From contig CAJTFG010000001.1 in the NCBI GenBank assembly GCA_910575705.1, positions 434,001 through 498,000 of the forward strand: a DNA stretch of 64,000 nucleotides, in the 5' to 3' direction. Below the pieces are notes generated by a model that was not told where the DNA came from, did no database searches, and saw nothing but the letters and a program-made list of their open reading frames with translations. Positions 17,795-26,675 of this stretch are shown here, in pieces (within the stretch, counting starts at the first letter, position 1; every line of letters begins with the position of its first letter). Position numbers and translations under genes: made by a program. This DNA comes from Erysipelotrichales bacterium. Its GTDB lineage: Bacteria; Bacillota_I; Bacilli_A; Erysipelotrichales; Erysipelotrichaceae.

Positions 17795-19235
17795 GTGCTT
17801 TTTTCTCCTCTTCCAATATAGTTCCATAGCTGTAAAGACTTGTACAGTATTGTCCGTTGAAGCAGCTCGTACATAAATCATCGGTACCGAAAGCTTCCTT
17901 CATCTGTTCGATCGTTAAAAAGCGCAGAGAATCCGCTCCTATGTATTTACGTACTTCTTCCTCATTCAAACGGGCAGAGATCAATTCATCATACGTTGAT
18001 GTATCTACCCCGTAAAAACACGGATGGGTCAGCGCCGGTGATCCGATGCGCACATGAACTTCCGTAGCACCTGCTTCTTTCAATAACTGCACGATGCGCT
18101 TTGATGTCGTTCCACGAACGATGGAATCATCGATCATAAATACGCGTTTCCCCTTAACGATGCTGGAAACCGCAGACAGCTTCATACGCACACCACGTTC
18201 CCGCTGTTTCTGTGTCGGCTGAATAAAGGTACGTCCGACATAACGGTTTTTGATCAAACCGATCTCATACGGCAGCCCGCTTTCTTCACTATAACCGATC
18301 GCCGCCGACAAGGAAGAATCCGGTACACCGATAACGATATCCCCCTCAACATCTTCCGTTTTCGCAAGATAGCGGCCGCTGATACGACGCGCCGTATGTA
18401 CGTTGACCCCGTCGATATTAGAATCCGGACGGGCAAAATAAATATATTCCATGGCACACATCTTCTTTTGTGTATGCTCCGTATAATGAAACGTCTTCAT
18501 GACGTCATCTTTCGCCAGACGAACGACTTCTCCCGGCTCTACGTCTTTTAAATACGTGGCACCGACAATGTCAAATGCGCATGTTTCCGAGCTTATGCAA
18601 TAACCGCCATCCGGCAACGTTGCGATCGCTAACGGACGCAGCCCGTTCTTATCGCGTATCGCATACATGCAGTCTTTCGTCATGATCACAAAAGCAAACG
18701 CCCCTTCAAACCGGCGGCAAGCCTTGATGATCTTTTCGACAAACGTTCCTTCTTCTCGTTGAATGAGATGAGCGATCAGCTCACTGTCCGATACTCCCTG
18801 AAAGATGCTTCCTTTATCTTCCAGCTCCTTTTTTAATTCCGGTGCATTGACGATCTGTCCGTTATGTGCCACTGCAAAATGTCCCATGTGCGCTCTGACC
18901 ATGATCGGCTGAGCATTTTCTATCTGATTGGCATCTGCCTTGGAATAACGTACATGTCCCAAAGCATAGCGTCCCGGCAGGGAAGCGATGATATCGTTAT
19001 TAAACACTTCTGTCAAAAGACCTTTGCCTTTATACGTGCGAATCGTTTCACCGTCACTTGCGGCGATACCGGCCGCTTCCTGTCCGCGATGCTGTAAGGC
19101 ATGCAGACCGAAGTACGATAGAGAAGCTGCATCCGCTACGTTAAACAACCCGAAGCATCCGCATTCCTCATTGATCTTACCGCTTAAAAAATATTCTTTC
19201 TCTTCCGTAAAATCCATGCTGTTTTCTTTTTTCAT
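17784..19235 (-). CDS. purF: amidophosphoribosyltransferase
   Basis: 483 residues from the ATG at 19235, which has AGGAG at 8 nt; an earlier ATG at 19250 overlaps the purL stop and precedes that site. Commits PRPP to purine synthesis. A ~28-residue propeptide precedes the N-terminal nucleophile Cys in [11 protein letters not shown]; the glutaminase domain follows (HVRYSKAD), then the PRTase with the PRPP loop [25 protein letters not shown] at the C-terminus fits the [4Fe-4S] ligands of the Bacillus-type enzyme. Confidence 0.96.
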   Translation of the reverse strand: MKKENSMDFTEEKEYFLSGKINEECGCFGLFNVADAASLSYFGLHALQHRGQEAAGIAASDGETIRTYKGKGLLTEVFNNDIIASLPGRYALGHVRYSKADANQIENAQPIMVRAHMGHFAVAHNGQIVNAPELKKELEDKGSIFQGVSDSELIAHLIQREEGTFVEKIIKACRRFEGAFAFVIMTKDCMYAIRDKNGLRPLAIATLPDGGYCISSETCAFDIVGATYLKDVEPGEVVRLAKDDVMKTFHYTEHTQKKMCAMEYIYFARPDSNIDGVNVHTARRISGRYLAKTEDVEGDIVIGVPDSSLSAAIGYSEESGLPYEIGLIKNRYVGRTFIQPTQKQRERGVRMKLSAVSSIVKGKRVFMIDDSIVRGTTSKRIVQLLKEAGATEVHVRIGSPALTHPCFYGVDTSTYDELISARLNEEEVRKYIGADSLRFLTIEQMKEAFGTDDLCTSCFNGQYCTSLYSYGTILEEEKKAHEQ

Positions 19236-19246
19236 CTTGTCGCTCC

Positions 19247-22200
19247 TCATTTTTTCCTGAAATAATTCACACCATTTTCAAAGATATTCTGCATCTTATT
19301 TCCATAAATGTTTTTAAACAATCCGTCTTCATATCGTTCACTATGCCCCATCTTACCGAAGATCCGGCCATCCGCAGATGTGATCCCTTCGATCGCATAT
19401 GCAGATCCGTTAATGTTGTAAACACCATTCATCGTCACATCGCCATCCAGATCAACATACTGTGTGGCAACCTGTCCGTTTTCAAACAGCTGTTTTGCTA
19501 TCTTTTCACTTACAACAAATTTTCCTTCTCCATGCGAAACCGCAATGCTGTGGCATTCGTTCACATCAAAGCCGGAAAGCCATGGACTCTTGTTAGATGT
19601 GATCTTCGTTGTCGCAATATGACTGACATGGCGATTGATGTCGTTTCTAAACAGCGTAGGAGATTCTTCATCCAACTTTGAAATATCCCCATATGGTAAT
19701 AAGCCTGATTTGATCAATGCTTGGAAGCCATTGCATATACCGAGGATCAATCCGTCATTGGAAAGCAGTGTCTGAACCGCTGTATGTACTTGCGGATTGC
19801 TTAAGACATTCGCAATGAACTTTCCGCTTCCATCCGGCTCATCCCCGCTGGAGAAACCGCCTACCAACATCAAGATCTGCGCTTGTGCGATCTTATCACT
19901 CAGCTCTTTCAAAGAACGTTCAATGCTTTCTACATTCAGATTATTGAAAACATAGATCTCTACATCTGCCCCGGCACGCTCAAACTGCTGTTTCGTGTCA
20001 TACTCACAGTTCTGACCCGGGAATACCGGAATGATCACCTTCGGACGATCATACGTCGTTCTTGCTTTTCTATGCTCCGTACAAGGATATACCGGTGTTT
20101 CTATCTTGCCTAACGCATCGTTTACATGCCGCGGATAAATCGTATCGTATCGCTGTGTCCAAGCGTCGATCGCTTCTTCGATGGAAAGAGAAACGCCGTT
20201 GATATGCAATACCGCTTCTTTGGTCGTCGTTCCCAACAAGATGAAACCGGCATCCGCAATCTCTTTGCGGCTTTCCACAACGATGGAGCCGGGCAGAATG
20301 TCAAACAGATCTTCCTTTGTCGCAACATCGATTCCGATCTTATTCCCAAAGCTCATCTTACATAACGCTTCTGCCAGTCCTCCAAACTTTACCGTACACG
20401 CAGACAGGATCGTCTGATCGAGAATGTGACGGCGTACAGCCGCAAAATTTTCTTTCAGCTGTTCGTAGTTCGGTACATAGCCTTCTTTCGGCGTATGCTT
20501 CACAAGATAAATATAATGTCCTGCTTCTTTAAATTCCGGTGACAGGATATGATTTGTTTTTTCGATCGTTACGGCAAAGGTAATCAATGTCGGCGGTACG
20601 CTGATATCGTTAAATGTTCCGGACATGGAATCTTTTCCGCCGATCGCCGGCGTTTCAAAAGCCAGTTCCGCTTCAATGAGACCAAGCAGCGCCTGCATCG
20701 GTTTTCCCCATTTTTCCGGATGATTGCCCAGACGTTCAAAATACTCCTGATTCGTCAACCGGGCTTTGGTATGATCACAACCCATTGCCGTCAAGCGAGC
20801 CAATGCTTCTACAACGGAATAAGAAGCTCCCAGATACGGAGAATATACACTGATACCCGGATGATAGCCATGCGTCATGATGGAACATGTATCCGTATAG
20901 CCAAATACCGGCAGTTTCTGTACGGACCCTTCACTTTCCGTTAACTGATATTTACCGCCAAACGGCATCAATACCGTTGATTTCCCGATTGTCGCATCAA
21001 ACATCTCAGCAAGACCGATCTGACTGGCAACGTTGTCCTGTTTCAAGTTATCCAATAACTGCGTTCGCAGATCATCTGTGCTCAGATGGCTCTTAAACGG
21101 ATCACTTGCTGTTTCCCCATCACAGATCGTAACATCCTGCAATCCGCGAACACCGTTGGTATCCAAAAAATCACGCGACAGATCTACGATCGTCTCTCCG
21201 CGGAATACCATGACTAAACGGCGTTCTTTCGTCACTTCCGCTACTACGCAGGCATCCAGATTTTCTTCATATGCCAACTGACGGAACTCTTCAAAGCGAT
21301 CTTTTTCGATCAATACCGCCATGCGTTCCTGAGATTCGGAGATCGCCAGTTCCGTACCGCTTAAACCGTTATATTTGACCGGCACGTTATCCAAATCGAT
21401 GCGCAATCCATCGGCGATCTCTCCCACCGCAACACTGACACCGCCGGCTCCGAAATCATTGGCTTTCTTAATCAGACGGGTCGCCTGCGGATTACGGAAT
21501 AACCGTTGCAGCTTTCTTTCAATCGGCGCATTGCCTTTCTGTACCTCGCTGGAGCATTTCGTTAGCGATGTATCGTTATGTTCCTTGGAAGAACCCGTTG
21601 CTCCGCCGACACCGTCACGTCCGGTAGCACCTCCGATCAATACGACGATATCTCCGGCTTCCGGCTGCTTGCGAATGACATTTTCTTTTGGCGCCGCCCC
21701 GACGACAGCACCGACTTCCATACGCTTAGCGACATACCCGTCATGAAAGATCTCTTTCACATAAGTCGTAGCTAAACCGATCTGATTCCCGTAAGAGGAA
21801 TATCCGGCTGCGGCTCCTTTGGATATCCGCGACTGCGGAAGTTTATTTGCCAAAGTGTCCTTTAAATCCTTTGTGATATCACCGGCTCCGGTAATACGCA
21901 TCGCCTGATATACATAACTGCGTCCGGACAGCGGATCACGTATAGCTCCGCCGATACAAGTAGACGCTCCTCCAAACGGCTCTATTTCCGTTGGATGGTT
22001 ATGCGTTTCATTCTTGAACATCAACAGCCAGTCTTCTTCACAACCATCGACATCTACCTTGATCTCGATGCTGCAGGCGTTGATCTCATCACTGACTTCC
22101 ATATCGTCCAGCTTCCCGATCTTACGCATATATTTACCGGCAATGGTCGCCATGTCCATCAATGTCATGACCTTACGGCCGCCATGTACTTCTTCACGCA

Positions 22201-22960
22201 GACGGCAATATGTTTCATATGCCTGCTGGATCTGGGCAGGAAGCTGTTTAGCCTCGATCTTCACATTTTGCAAGACCGTTTCAAACGTCGTATGGCGGCA
22301 ATGATCCGACCAATATGTGTCCAATACTTTCAGCTCTGTCAAGGTCAAATCACGCTGCTCTTCTTCCTTAAAATATTTCTGTATATGTACAAGATCTGCC
22401 AGCGTCATCGCCAATCCCTGTTCTTCGCGGATCTTTTGAAGACCGGCTTCTTCCAGCATACGGAAGCCTTCCAAAACAGGAACCGGCTCTATGTCCGTAT
22501 CTTCTTCCAGACAAAGGATATGCAGATCTTTTTCACGCATTTCTACCGGGTTGATCAGATAGTGCTTCATCGCTTCCATATCTTCTTCGGATAACTCGCC
22601 TTCTAAAAGCAAAAGCTTGCCGCTGCGAATGACCACGTCCTGCTTATTGTTCAGCAGCATGAGACATTGCTGTGCGGAATCCGCACGCTGATCGTATTGT
22701 CCCGGAAGATATTCATAAGCAATATAATTGTTTCCTTCTACATCCACTTCATCAAATATCTCATCGGTAACCGTTTCGCTCAGCACCTTCGCTTTCAACA
22801 AAGCGAGATCATTCTCATCTCCATTAAAAATATCATATACATTGTACAATATAGCACGCTGCAGGCCTTGTATGTTTAAATTCGTCTGCAATTCATGAAA
22901 TAACGAAACGGCCTCTACCTGATAATTCTCTTTCTTTTTTACAAAAATTCGATAGTTCAT
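19247..22960 (-). CDS. purL: phosphoribosylformylglycinamidine synthase, single-chain
   Basis: 1237 residues from the ATG at 22960 (AAAGGA 7 nt upstream; the frame is open 8 codons more). This is the large one-chain FGAM synthase rather than the PurS/Q/L complex of Bacillus. Seen: the linker and catalytic part with YWSDHCRHTTFETVL, FKNETHNHPTEIEPFGGA, GGATGRDGVGGATGSS and GGKDSMSGTF, and a C-terminal class I glutaminase with VFPGQNCEYD, LVGGFSSGDE, nucleophile Cys in GICNGFQALI, and SHGEGKF. The single-chain type is common in Proteobacteria and many clostridia-like lineages. Confidence 0.97.
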   Translation of the reverse strand: MNYRIFVKKKENYQVEAVSLFHELQTNLNIQGLQRAILYNVYDIFNGDENDLALLKAKVLSETVTDEIFDEVDVEGNNYIAYEYLPGQYDQRADSAQQCLMLLNNKQDVVIRSGKLLLLEGELSEEDMEAMKHYLINPVEMREKDLHILCLEEDTDIEPVPVLEGFRMLEEAGLQKIREEQGLAMTLADLVHIQKYFKEEEQRDLTLTELKVLDTYWSDHCRHTTFETVLQNVKIEAKQLPAQIQQAYETYCRLREEVHGGRKVMTLMDMATIAGKYMRKIGKLDDMEVSDEINACSIEIKVDVDGCEEDWLLMFKNETHNHPTEIEPFGGASTCIGGAIRDPLSGRSYVYQAMRITGAGDITKDLKDTLANKLPQSRISKGAAAGYSSYGNQIGLATTYVKEIFHDGYVAKRMEVGAVVGAAPKENVIRKQPEAGDIVVLIGGATGRDGVGGATGSSKEHNDTSLTKCSSEVQKGNAPIERKLQRLFRNPQATRLIKKANDFGAGGVSVAVGEIADGLRIDLDNVPVKYNGLSGTELAISESQERMAVLIEKDRFEEFRQLAYEENLDACVVAEVTKERRLVMVFRGETIVDLSRDFLDTNGVRGLQDVTICDGETASDPFKSHLSTDDLRTQLLDNLKQDNVASQIGLAEMFDATIGKSTVLMPFGGKYQLTESEGSVQKLPVFGYTDTCSIMTHGYHPGISVYSPYLGASYSVVEALARLTAMGCDHTKARLTNQEYFERLGNHPEKWGKPMQALLGLIEAELAFETPAIGGKDSMSGTFNDISVPPTLITFAVTIEKTNHILSPEFKEAGHYIYLVKHTPKEGYVPNYEQLKENFAAVRRHILDQTILSACTVKFGGLAEALCKMSFGNKIGIDVATKEDLFDILPGSIVVESRKEIADAGFILLGTTTKEAVLHINGVSLSIEEAIDAWTQRYDTIYPRHVNDALGKIETPVYPCTEHRKARTTYDRPKVIIPVFPGQNCEYDTKQQFERAGADVEIYVFNNLNVESIERSLKELSDKIAQAQILMLVGGFSSGDEPDGSGKFIANVLSNPQVHTAVQTLLSNDGLILGICNGFQALIKSGLLPYGDISKLDEESPTLFRNDINRHVSHIATTKITSNKSPWLSGFDVNECHSIAVSHGEGKFVVSEKIAKQLFENGQVATQYVDLDGDVTMNGVYNINGSAYAIEGITSADGRIFGKMGHSERYEDGLFKNIYGNKMQNIFENGVNYFRKK

Positions 22961-22980
22961 ATAGGTTTCCTTTCTACCGG

Positions 22981-23475
22981 TCATATATCGATATGAGCGT
23001 TACGCAATACGCTCTCTGCCTGCGTCTGTTTAAATTCCGCTACGCGCTGTGCCATTTCATCATCATAAAGCGCGATCATCTGCGCTGCCAATATCCCCGC
23101 ATTTTTTGCGCCGGCATTGCCAATAGCGGTCGTTGCGACCGGAATCCCCCCCGGCATCTGTACGATGGATAACAAGGAATCCATGCCGCCTAACGCACTC
23201 GTCTGGATCGGCACGCCGATCACCGGAAGCGTCGTGCTGGATGCAATTACACCGGCTAAATGAGCAGCCCCTCCGGCACCGGCAATAATTACCTTGACAC
23301 CGTTATCTTTCGCCTGTTCCGCCATCTTTAAAACAGCTTGCGGCGTACGATGTGCGGAAATAGCTCGTACCTCATACGAAATCTTAAATTCTTTCAGCAT
23401 TTCAATCGTTTTTTCCATACATGGCAGATCCGATCTGCTTCCCATGACGACCAATACCTGGGGTTTGTTGCTCAT
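22981..23475 (-). CDS. purE: 5-(carboxyamino)imidazole ribonucleotide mutase
   Basis: 164 residues, class I PurE: VVMGSRSDLPCMEKTIEML at the N-terminus, SAHRTPQAVL with the catalytic His, IAGAGGAAHLAGVIAS, GVPIQTSALGGMDSLLSIVQMPGGIPVAT. First gene of purE-L-F-M-N-H. purK, purC, purD and purB are not in the window. The start has AGGAGG at good distance and directly follows a terminator-like hairpin. Confidence 0.96.
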   Translation of the reverse strand: MSNKPQVLVVMGSRSDLPCMEKTIEMLKEFKISYEVRAISAHRTPQAVLKMAEQAKDNGVKVIIAGAGGAAHLAGVIASSTTLPVIGVPIQTSALGGMDSLLSIVQMPGGIPVATTAIGNAGAKNAGILAAQMIALYDDEMAQRVAEFKQTQAESVLRNAHIDI

Positions 23476-23490
23476 TGTTCTTTCCTCCTG

Positions 23491-23527
23491 AAAATAAAAA
23501 ACATATTAAGAAACCGTCTTAATATGT
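23491..23527 (-). terminator. second leader terminator before purE
   Basis: On the minus strand, ACATATTAAGA pairs with TCTTAATATGT (11 bp, loop CGGTT) and is followed by six Ts then ATTTT. It stands between the tiny leader ORF and the purE ribosome site, so purE needs read-through of two hairpins. Confidence 0.7.
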
Positions 23528-23539
23528 ATAGCAAAAAAA

Positions 23540-23584
23540 TTACTGCTCGCTCCTACTCCTCAGTTTGTATGAATTGTTTCGCAT
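23540..23584 (-). CDS. 14-residue leader ORF in the pur leader
   Basis: Encodes MRNNSYKLRSRSEQ with a very strong AAGGAGG 7 nt before the ATG. It lies between the riboswitch terminator and the second terminator. Its product resembles nothing I recognise. Its stop codon is 13 nt before the second hairpin, a distance at which a terminating ribosome could affect that hairpin. Confidence 0.5.
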   Translation of the reverse strand: MRNNSYKLRSRSEQ

Positions 23585-23603
23585 CCGATTGCCCTCCTTA
23601 ATG

Positions 23604-23643
23604 AAAAAAGCATAACGTCGCCACAAGCAAACGTCATGCCTTT
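23604..23643 (-). terminator. riboswitch-controlled terminator
   Basis: On the minus strand, AAAGGCATGACGT pairs with ACGTTATGCTTT through 13 positions (two G-T) and ends in six Ts. It follows the purine aptamer and is its expression platform. Confidence 0.8.
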
Positions 23644-23666
23644 CCCAAAAGAAAAAAGGGTCCGTC

Positions 23667-23737
23667 TGCTTGTAGTCTGCCGATTTATGGTCAGCAGGTA
23701 GAAACTTTCCGCCCATATCGCGGATATTATACAAACA
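23667..23737 (-). promoter_or_regulatory. purine (guanine-type) riboswitch aptamer
   Basis: On the minus strand the conserved parts of the purine aptamer appear in order: TATAATATCC, GATATGG, AGTTTCTACC, CCATAAA and GACTAC. P1 is closed by TGTTTG (23732-23737) and CAAGCA (23667-23672). P2 pairs CCGC with GCGG, and P3 pairs CTGC(T)GA-like arms. The base that reads the ligand is C in GACTAC, as in guanine/hypoxanthine sensors, not the U of adenine sensors. With the downstream terminator it would shut the pur operon when guanine is abundant. Confidence 0.93.
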
Positions 23738-23812
23738 TTACATAATCATTTTACTAAATTCGTACATGTATTACAATACTTTTCACAGAATTTTAATTAT
23801 GTCGATTATGTC

Positions 23813-24157
23813 TTACAGACAGCATTCCTTTTTTAGTATCCTCTTTAAATTTTTAGCGTGTTTTTCCATATCATAATAGTCCATCGTCCCTTTTGTAAGA
23901 GGCTCTTCATGTAAACAGATGTATTCCTTTCCCTGATCGGTCGTAATCTTGATCTTCAGCATCACTTTTTCATTTCCATCGCCATAGCGAAAAGGCAAAG
24001 CAGCCGTGAGTGTGTTTGTCAGCGACTGCATTCCTTTCTTTCGGAACGTTTCTGTCAGGATCTCTATATGACGGATCTGATCCAGTGTATACGTATGCTG
24101 CGTTTGCCGAAATTGAATTTTATCATTGCTGATCTCATAGAAGTCTGATTTTTTCAT
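23813..24157 (-). CDS. hypothetical protein, 114 aa
   Basis: Not recognised. The protein (MKKSDFYEISNDKIQF...) is soluble and looks like a mostly beta N-terminus followed by a helical end (MEKHAKNLKRILKKECCL), loosely like small PH-like domain proteins. There is no signal peptide. It stands alone between the pur leader and the structured RNA next to the agr locus. CC near the C-terminus is notable but not a known motif. Confidence 0.55.
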   Translation of the reverse strand: MKKSDFYEISNDKIQFRQTQHTYTLDQIRHIEILTETFRKKGMQSLTNTLTAALPFRYGDGNEKVMLKIKITTDQGKEYICLHEEPLTKGTMDYYDMEKHAKNLKRILKKECCL

Positions 24158-24344
24158 AACATATTTCCCCTTACAGCTTCTTGCCGTTAAATCATAAAAA
24201 TCATTATTGCTAAAAAAGATTATCCCTATATATAATATATTCCAATGAGCTTATAAATAGCAACGCTTTAAAAATTATTTTCATATCATCATACCTGTTT
24301 TTAATAAATGCTGCACATTATTATCAGACATCTTCTTTGTTTAG

Positions 24345-24528
24345 CATAAAAAAAGAAAACCATAACGGTTTCCTTTTTTCGTACTATCTTTTATTTTGGT
24401 GAAAAAACTTTAGTGACTTGTGATACCTAAATGTGAGATTAATAAAAGATACGTACTGATCTCCCCCTACAGCTGAGGTAACACGTACCCACCTGTTCTC
24501 CCCCAGAATTATACTTCCGGTACCTCAG
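24345..24528 (-). ncRNA. structured RNA of unknown class next to the agr operon
   Basis: A ~184-nt transcript is predicted on the minus strand from a promoter (TTGAAA, 17 bp, TATTTA) to an intrinsic terminator (GGAAACC / GGTTTTC then seven Ts). Two long helices are visible: CTGAGGTA (24521-24528) with TACCTCAG (24473-24480), and GTACGTATCTTTTATT (24441-24456) with AATAAAAGATAGTAC (24381-24395). GGGGGAGA occurs twice, each followed by a CAG. There is no ORF or good start. It is not a tmRNA, SRP or RNase P RNA by eye. Its size resembles 6S RNA, but I do not see that fold. Confidence 0.6.
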
Positions 24529-24533
24529 TCATA

Positions 24534-24562
24534 TAAATAACCCTTTTTCTTACAAATTTCAA
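24534..24562 (-). promoter_or_regulatory. promoter of the structured RNA
   Basis: Minus strand TTGAAA (24557-24562), 17-bp spacer, TATTTA (24534-24539); predicted start ~24528, exactly where the first helix begins. Confidence 0.55.
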
Positions 24563-24636
24563 TTCCTTTTTCGCGAACGGTATATAATTGCAATGCGAAT
24601 GGTAAATTTTACTGGAATCTTTCTTTATCTTAAATT

Positions 24637-24660
24637 AAAAGCAACCAAATGGTTGCTTTT
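24637..24660 (-). terminator. terminator of the agr operon
   Basis: AAAAGCAACC (24637-24646), loop AAAT, GGTTGCTTTT (24651-24660): symmetric, so usable from both sides; it lies 13 nt after the agrD stop. Confidence 0.78.
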
Positions 24661-24672
24661 AATCTTGATCTC

Positions 24673-24807
24673 TTATTTCTTGTATTTTTCAAGTTCTTTA
24701 GGTGCTTTCACCTGATGCATATCATAATTAGACGCAGTATTTACAGAATTTACTGCAGCCTTATGAGATGCTTTAGCGATTACTTCCAAAACGTTAATTT
24801 TCTTCAT
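24673..24807 (-). CDS. agrD: AgrD-like autoinducer precursor with Ser in place of ring Cys
   Basis: 44 residues, too short for routine ORF lists: an amphipathic N-terminal helix (MKKINVLEVIAKASHKAAV), a central NTASNYDM, then HQVKAPKELEKYKK. The last part matches the AgrD recognition tail (VPKEL in S. aureus). Aligned on it, the five-residue ring C-DFIM of the known peptide corresponds to S-NYDM, so the peptide would close as a lactone through Ser, as known for Staphylococcus intermedius. AAGGAGG precedes the ATG, which overlaps the end of agrB. Mature length at the N-side cannot be read. Confidence 0.82.
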   Translation of the reverse strand: MKKINVLEVIAKASHKAAVNSVNTASNYDMHQVKAPKELEKYKK

Positions 24808-25369
24808 TGTTTTTCCTCCTTTCTAGTTTCCCCATAATAAGCAAAACGGCAATAATTATTAACAGAACTTCCATATGTACAATATAGACAGAACTTTCAG
24901 CGTATAAAATACATATTATTAAAAAGTACATACTAATTATGCCTTTGCTTATTCTCTTGTAATGTTTTTTTTCATCCGTTGTTAAAACTTTATTTTCATG
25001 ATCACACGGAGCTAAAAACCAGATCATCATAGCTGACAACCCAAATAATATATGTAATAAAATATTAGTTTTTAAAACAGCAATTAACCCTATATAAAGA
25101 ATAAATATCCCTATAAACGCACATTTGCATGTGAAATATGTTTTACAATGATATCCTCCAGTATATTTTCTTATAAATATAAAACCGCTTAAATATATCA
25201 CACCCTCAGCGATGCGATGCGTATATATGGCAATAAGAGAAATTATTATGATTCCTATTGCAGAAGAAATCAACAGTTCAAGTCCATAACTGTAAATCTC
25301 TATTTCATCCTTAATTATGTTGTTTCTTATTAACCGCGTCACAATACAATTCGATAGCGTTTTTATCAA
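24794..25369 (-). CDS. agrB: AgrB-like membrane endopeptidase
   Basis: 191 residues, mostly membrane: helices about 30-50, 52-70, 80-105, 108-120, 145-165 and 168-182. The catalytic pair lies in KYTGGYHCKTYFTCKCAF, with His and the Cys seven residues later, as in AgrB, which cuts the AgrD C-terminal tail and makes the (thio)lactone. Its last codons contain the agrD ribosome site and start. It is 30 nt after agrC. Confidence 0.88.
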   Translation of the reverse strand: MIKTLSNCIVTRLIRNNIIKDEIEIYSYGLELLISSAIGIIIISLIAIYTHRIAEGVIYLSGFIFIRKYTGGYHCKTYFTCKCAFIGIFILYIGLIAVLKTNILLHILFGLSAMMIWFLAPCDHENKVLTTDEKKHYKRISKGIISMYFLIICILYAESSVYIVHMEVLLIIIAVLLIMGKLERRKNNEEN

Positions 25370-25399
25370 TGTAATTCCCCCCTTCGCATTTTACATGAA

Positions 25400-26671
25400 T
25401 TAACAATTCATCAGAATATCGATCAAGAATACCCCATCACGTACTTGCTTTTCTAAACTTCCGTCGTATTTATCAATTATTTTGTAAATACTCTTCATAC
25501 CAAATCCATGATTTCGTTTATCCTGTTTACTCGTAACACTTGTATCTACTTCATCTATCAATACAGGATTAGAAATTTTTATATGCAATAACCCTTTATC
25601 TTTTGTTATTTTAAGCAGAACCTCTCCACCCTCATACGTATTTTCTACAGAGTTATCCAAAAGGTTTCCTAATAAAATGATCAAATCTTCATCTTTCATT
25701 ATACTAGAATTTTCATAAGTAATCTCACATCTCAGTTTAACTCCCTTTTGCATAGCAAACTTATTCTTAGATTGAAGAATATAATTCAATGTTTCATTAT
25801 CTGAAAAGCTGATAATATTTGTTTTATCTATTTCCTTATAAGATGTTTCCAGTATTTTAATCATCTCATCTACTTTTTGATCTTTTAAGCCTTCTACAAT
25901 ATACGATAATTGATGTTTTAAATCATGCTTAATTTTACGCATTTCCTCATTCAGTTCTTTTATATCTTCCATATTTTCACGTTGATACTTTAATTGCTGA
26001 ATAACCATCAATTCATGAGTTCTATTTTCTGAATCTCTGAGAATAAATTCAAAAAGAAAATATAATAAAATACAAAAGATCATTAAAACAATTATTGAAA
26101 GATATAATAATTTATAATTCATTACACCTCTTAATATTAATTCTAATAAATTTACTGATAAAATCCACAACATTATAATAAGAGGAACCAATAGAATCCA
26201 ATTTCTCTTGACTTCGATAATTACTCTTCTTTTCCTTCGAAATTCTGCAATTAAACCACCTAAAAATGCAAATACAATTTTTGATATTATAATGACGATA
26301 TAAAAATATTTTTCTTTAGACAAATTTTCAATTGGAACATTCATGAAAAATGAAGTACTAAATAAGGTTATCATATTAGAAATATATAATAACACATAAG
26401 AAAATACGGGAATAAATAATTTAATAACAATAGTGTCTTGAGATAAAAAATATGTAAATACTGCAAGTGTTAATATTTGTGTTCCTGTTTCTACAACATA
26501 AGGAACTCCAAGACTATTGAAAAAACTTACTTCTAAAAACAATAATATCCATAACAAAATAAAATACTTCTTATTAAATTTCTTGTTAGTCATAAGATAA
26601 TTAAACGTAAAATACACAATAGTAAAGGTCTCTACTGCATTTATAAATAAAGAAAACATTGAATCAAACAT
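25400..26671 (-). CDS. agrC: AgrC-like sensor histidine kinase (GHKL type)
   Basis: 423 residues. About six or seven membrane helices fill residues 1-210, the part that binds autoinducer in AgrC. A coiled-coil stretch follows (QQLKYQRENMEDIKELNEE), then the phosphoacceptor region MRKIKHDLKHQLSY (His near 250). The ATPase domain has LLGNLLDNSVENT (N-box) and HGFGMKSIYKIIDKY (G-box), typical of the HATPase_c_5/GHKL group (HPK10). It lies directly after the regulator gene. Confidence 0.88.
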   Translation of the reverse strand: MFDSMFSLFINAVETFTIVYFTFNYLMTNKKFNKKYFILLWILLFLEVSFFNSLGVPYVVETGTQILTLAVFTYFLSQDTIVIKLFIPVFSYVLLYISNMITLFSTSFFMNVPIENLSKEKYFYIVIIISKIVFAFLGGLIAEFRRKRRVIIEVKRNWILLVPLIIMLWILSVNLLELILRGVMNYKLLYLSIIVLMIFCILLYFLFEFILRDSENRTHELMVIQQLKYQRENMEDIKELNEEMRKIKHDLKHQLSYIVEGLKDQKVDEMIKILETSYKEIDKTNIISFSDNETLNYILQSKNKFAMQKGVKLRCEITYENSSIMKDEDLIILLGNLLDNSVENTYEGGEVLLKITKDKGLLHIKISNPVLIDEVDTSVTSKQDKRNHGFGMKSIYKIIDKYDGSLEKQVRDGVFLIDILMNC

Positions 26672-26675
26672 ATCG

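Noticed and set aside
17234-17821. Plus-strand ORF of 195 aa across purM
   Set aside because: Shadow of purM on the other strand; His/Ile-rich composition from reversed codons.
21995-22594. Plus-strand ORF of 199 aa inside purL
   Set aside because: Shadow of the certain purL frame.
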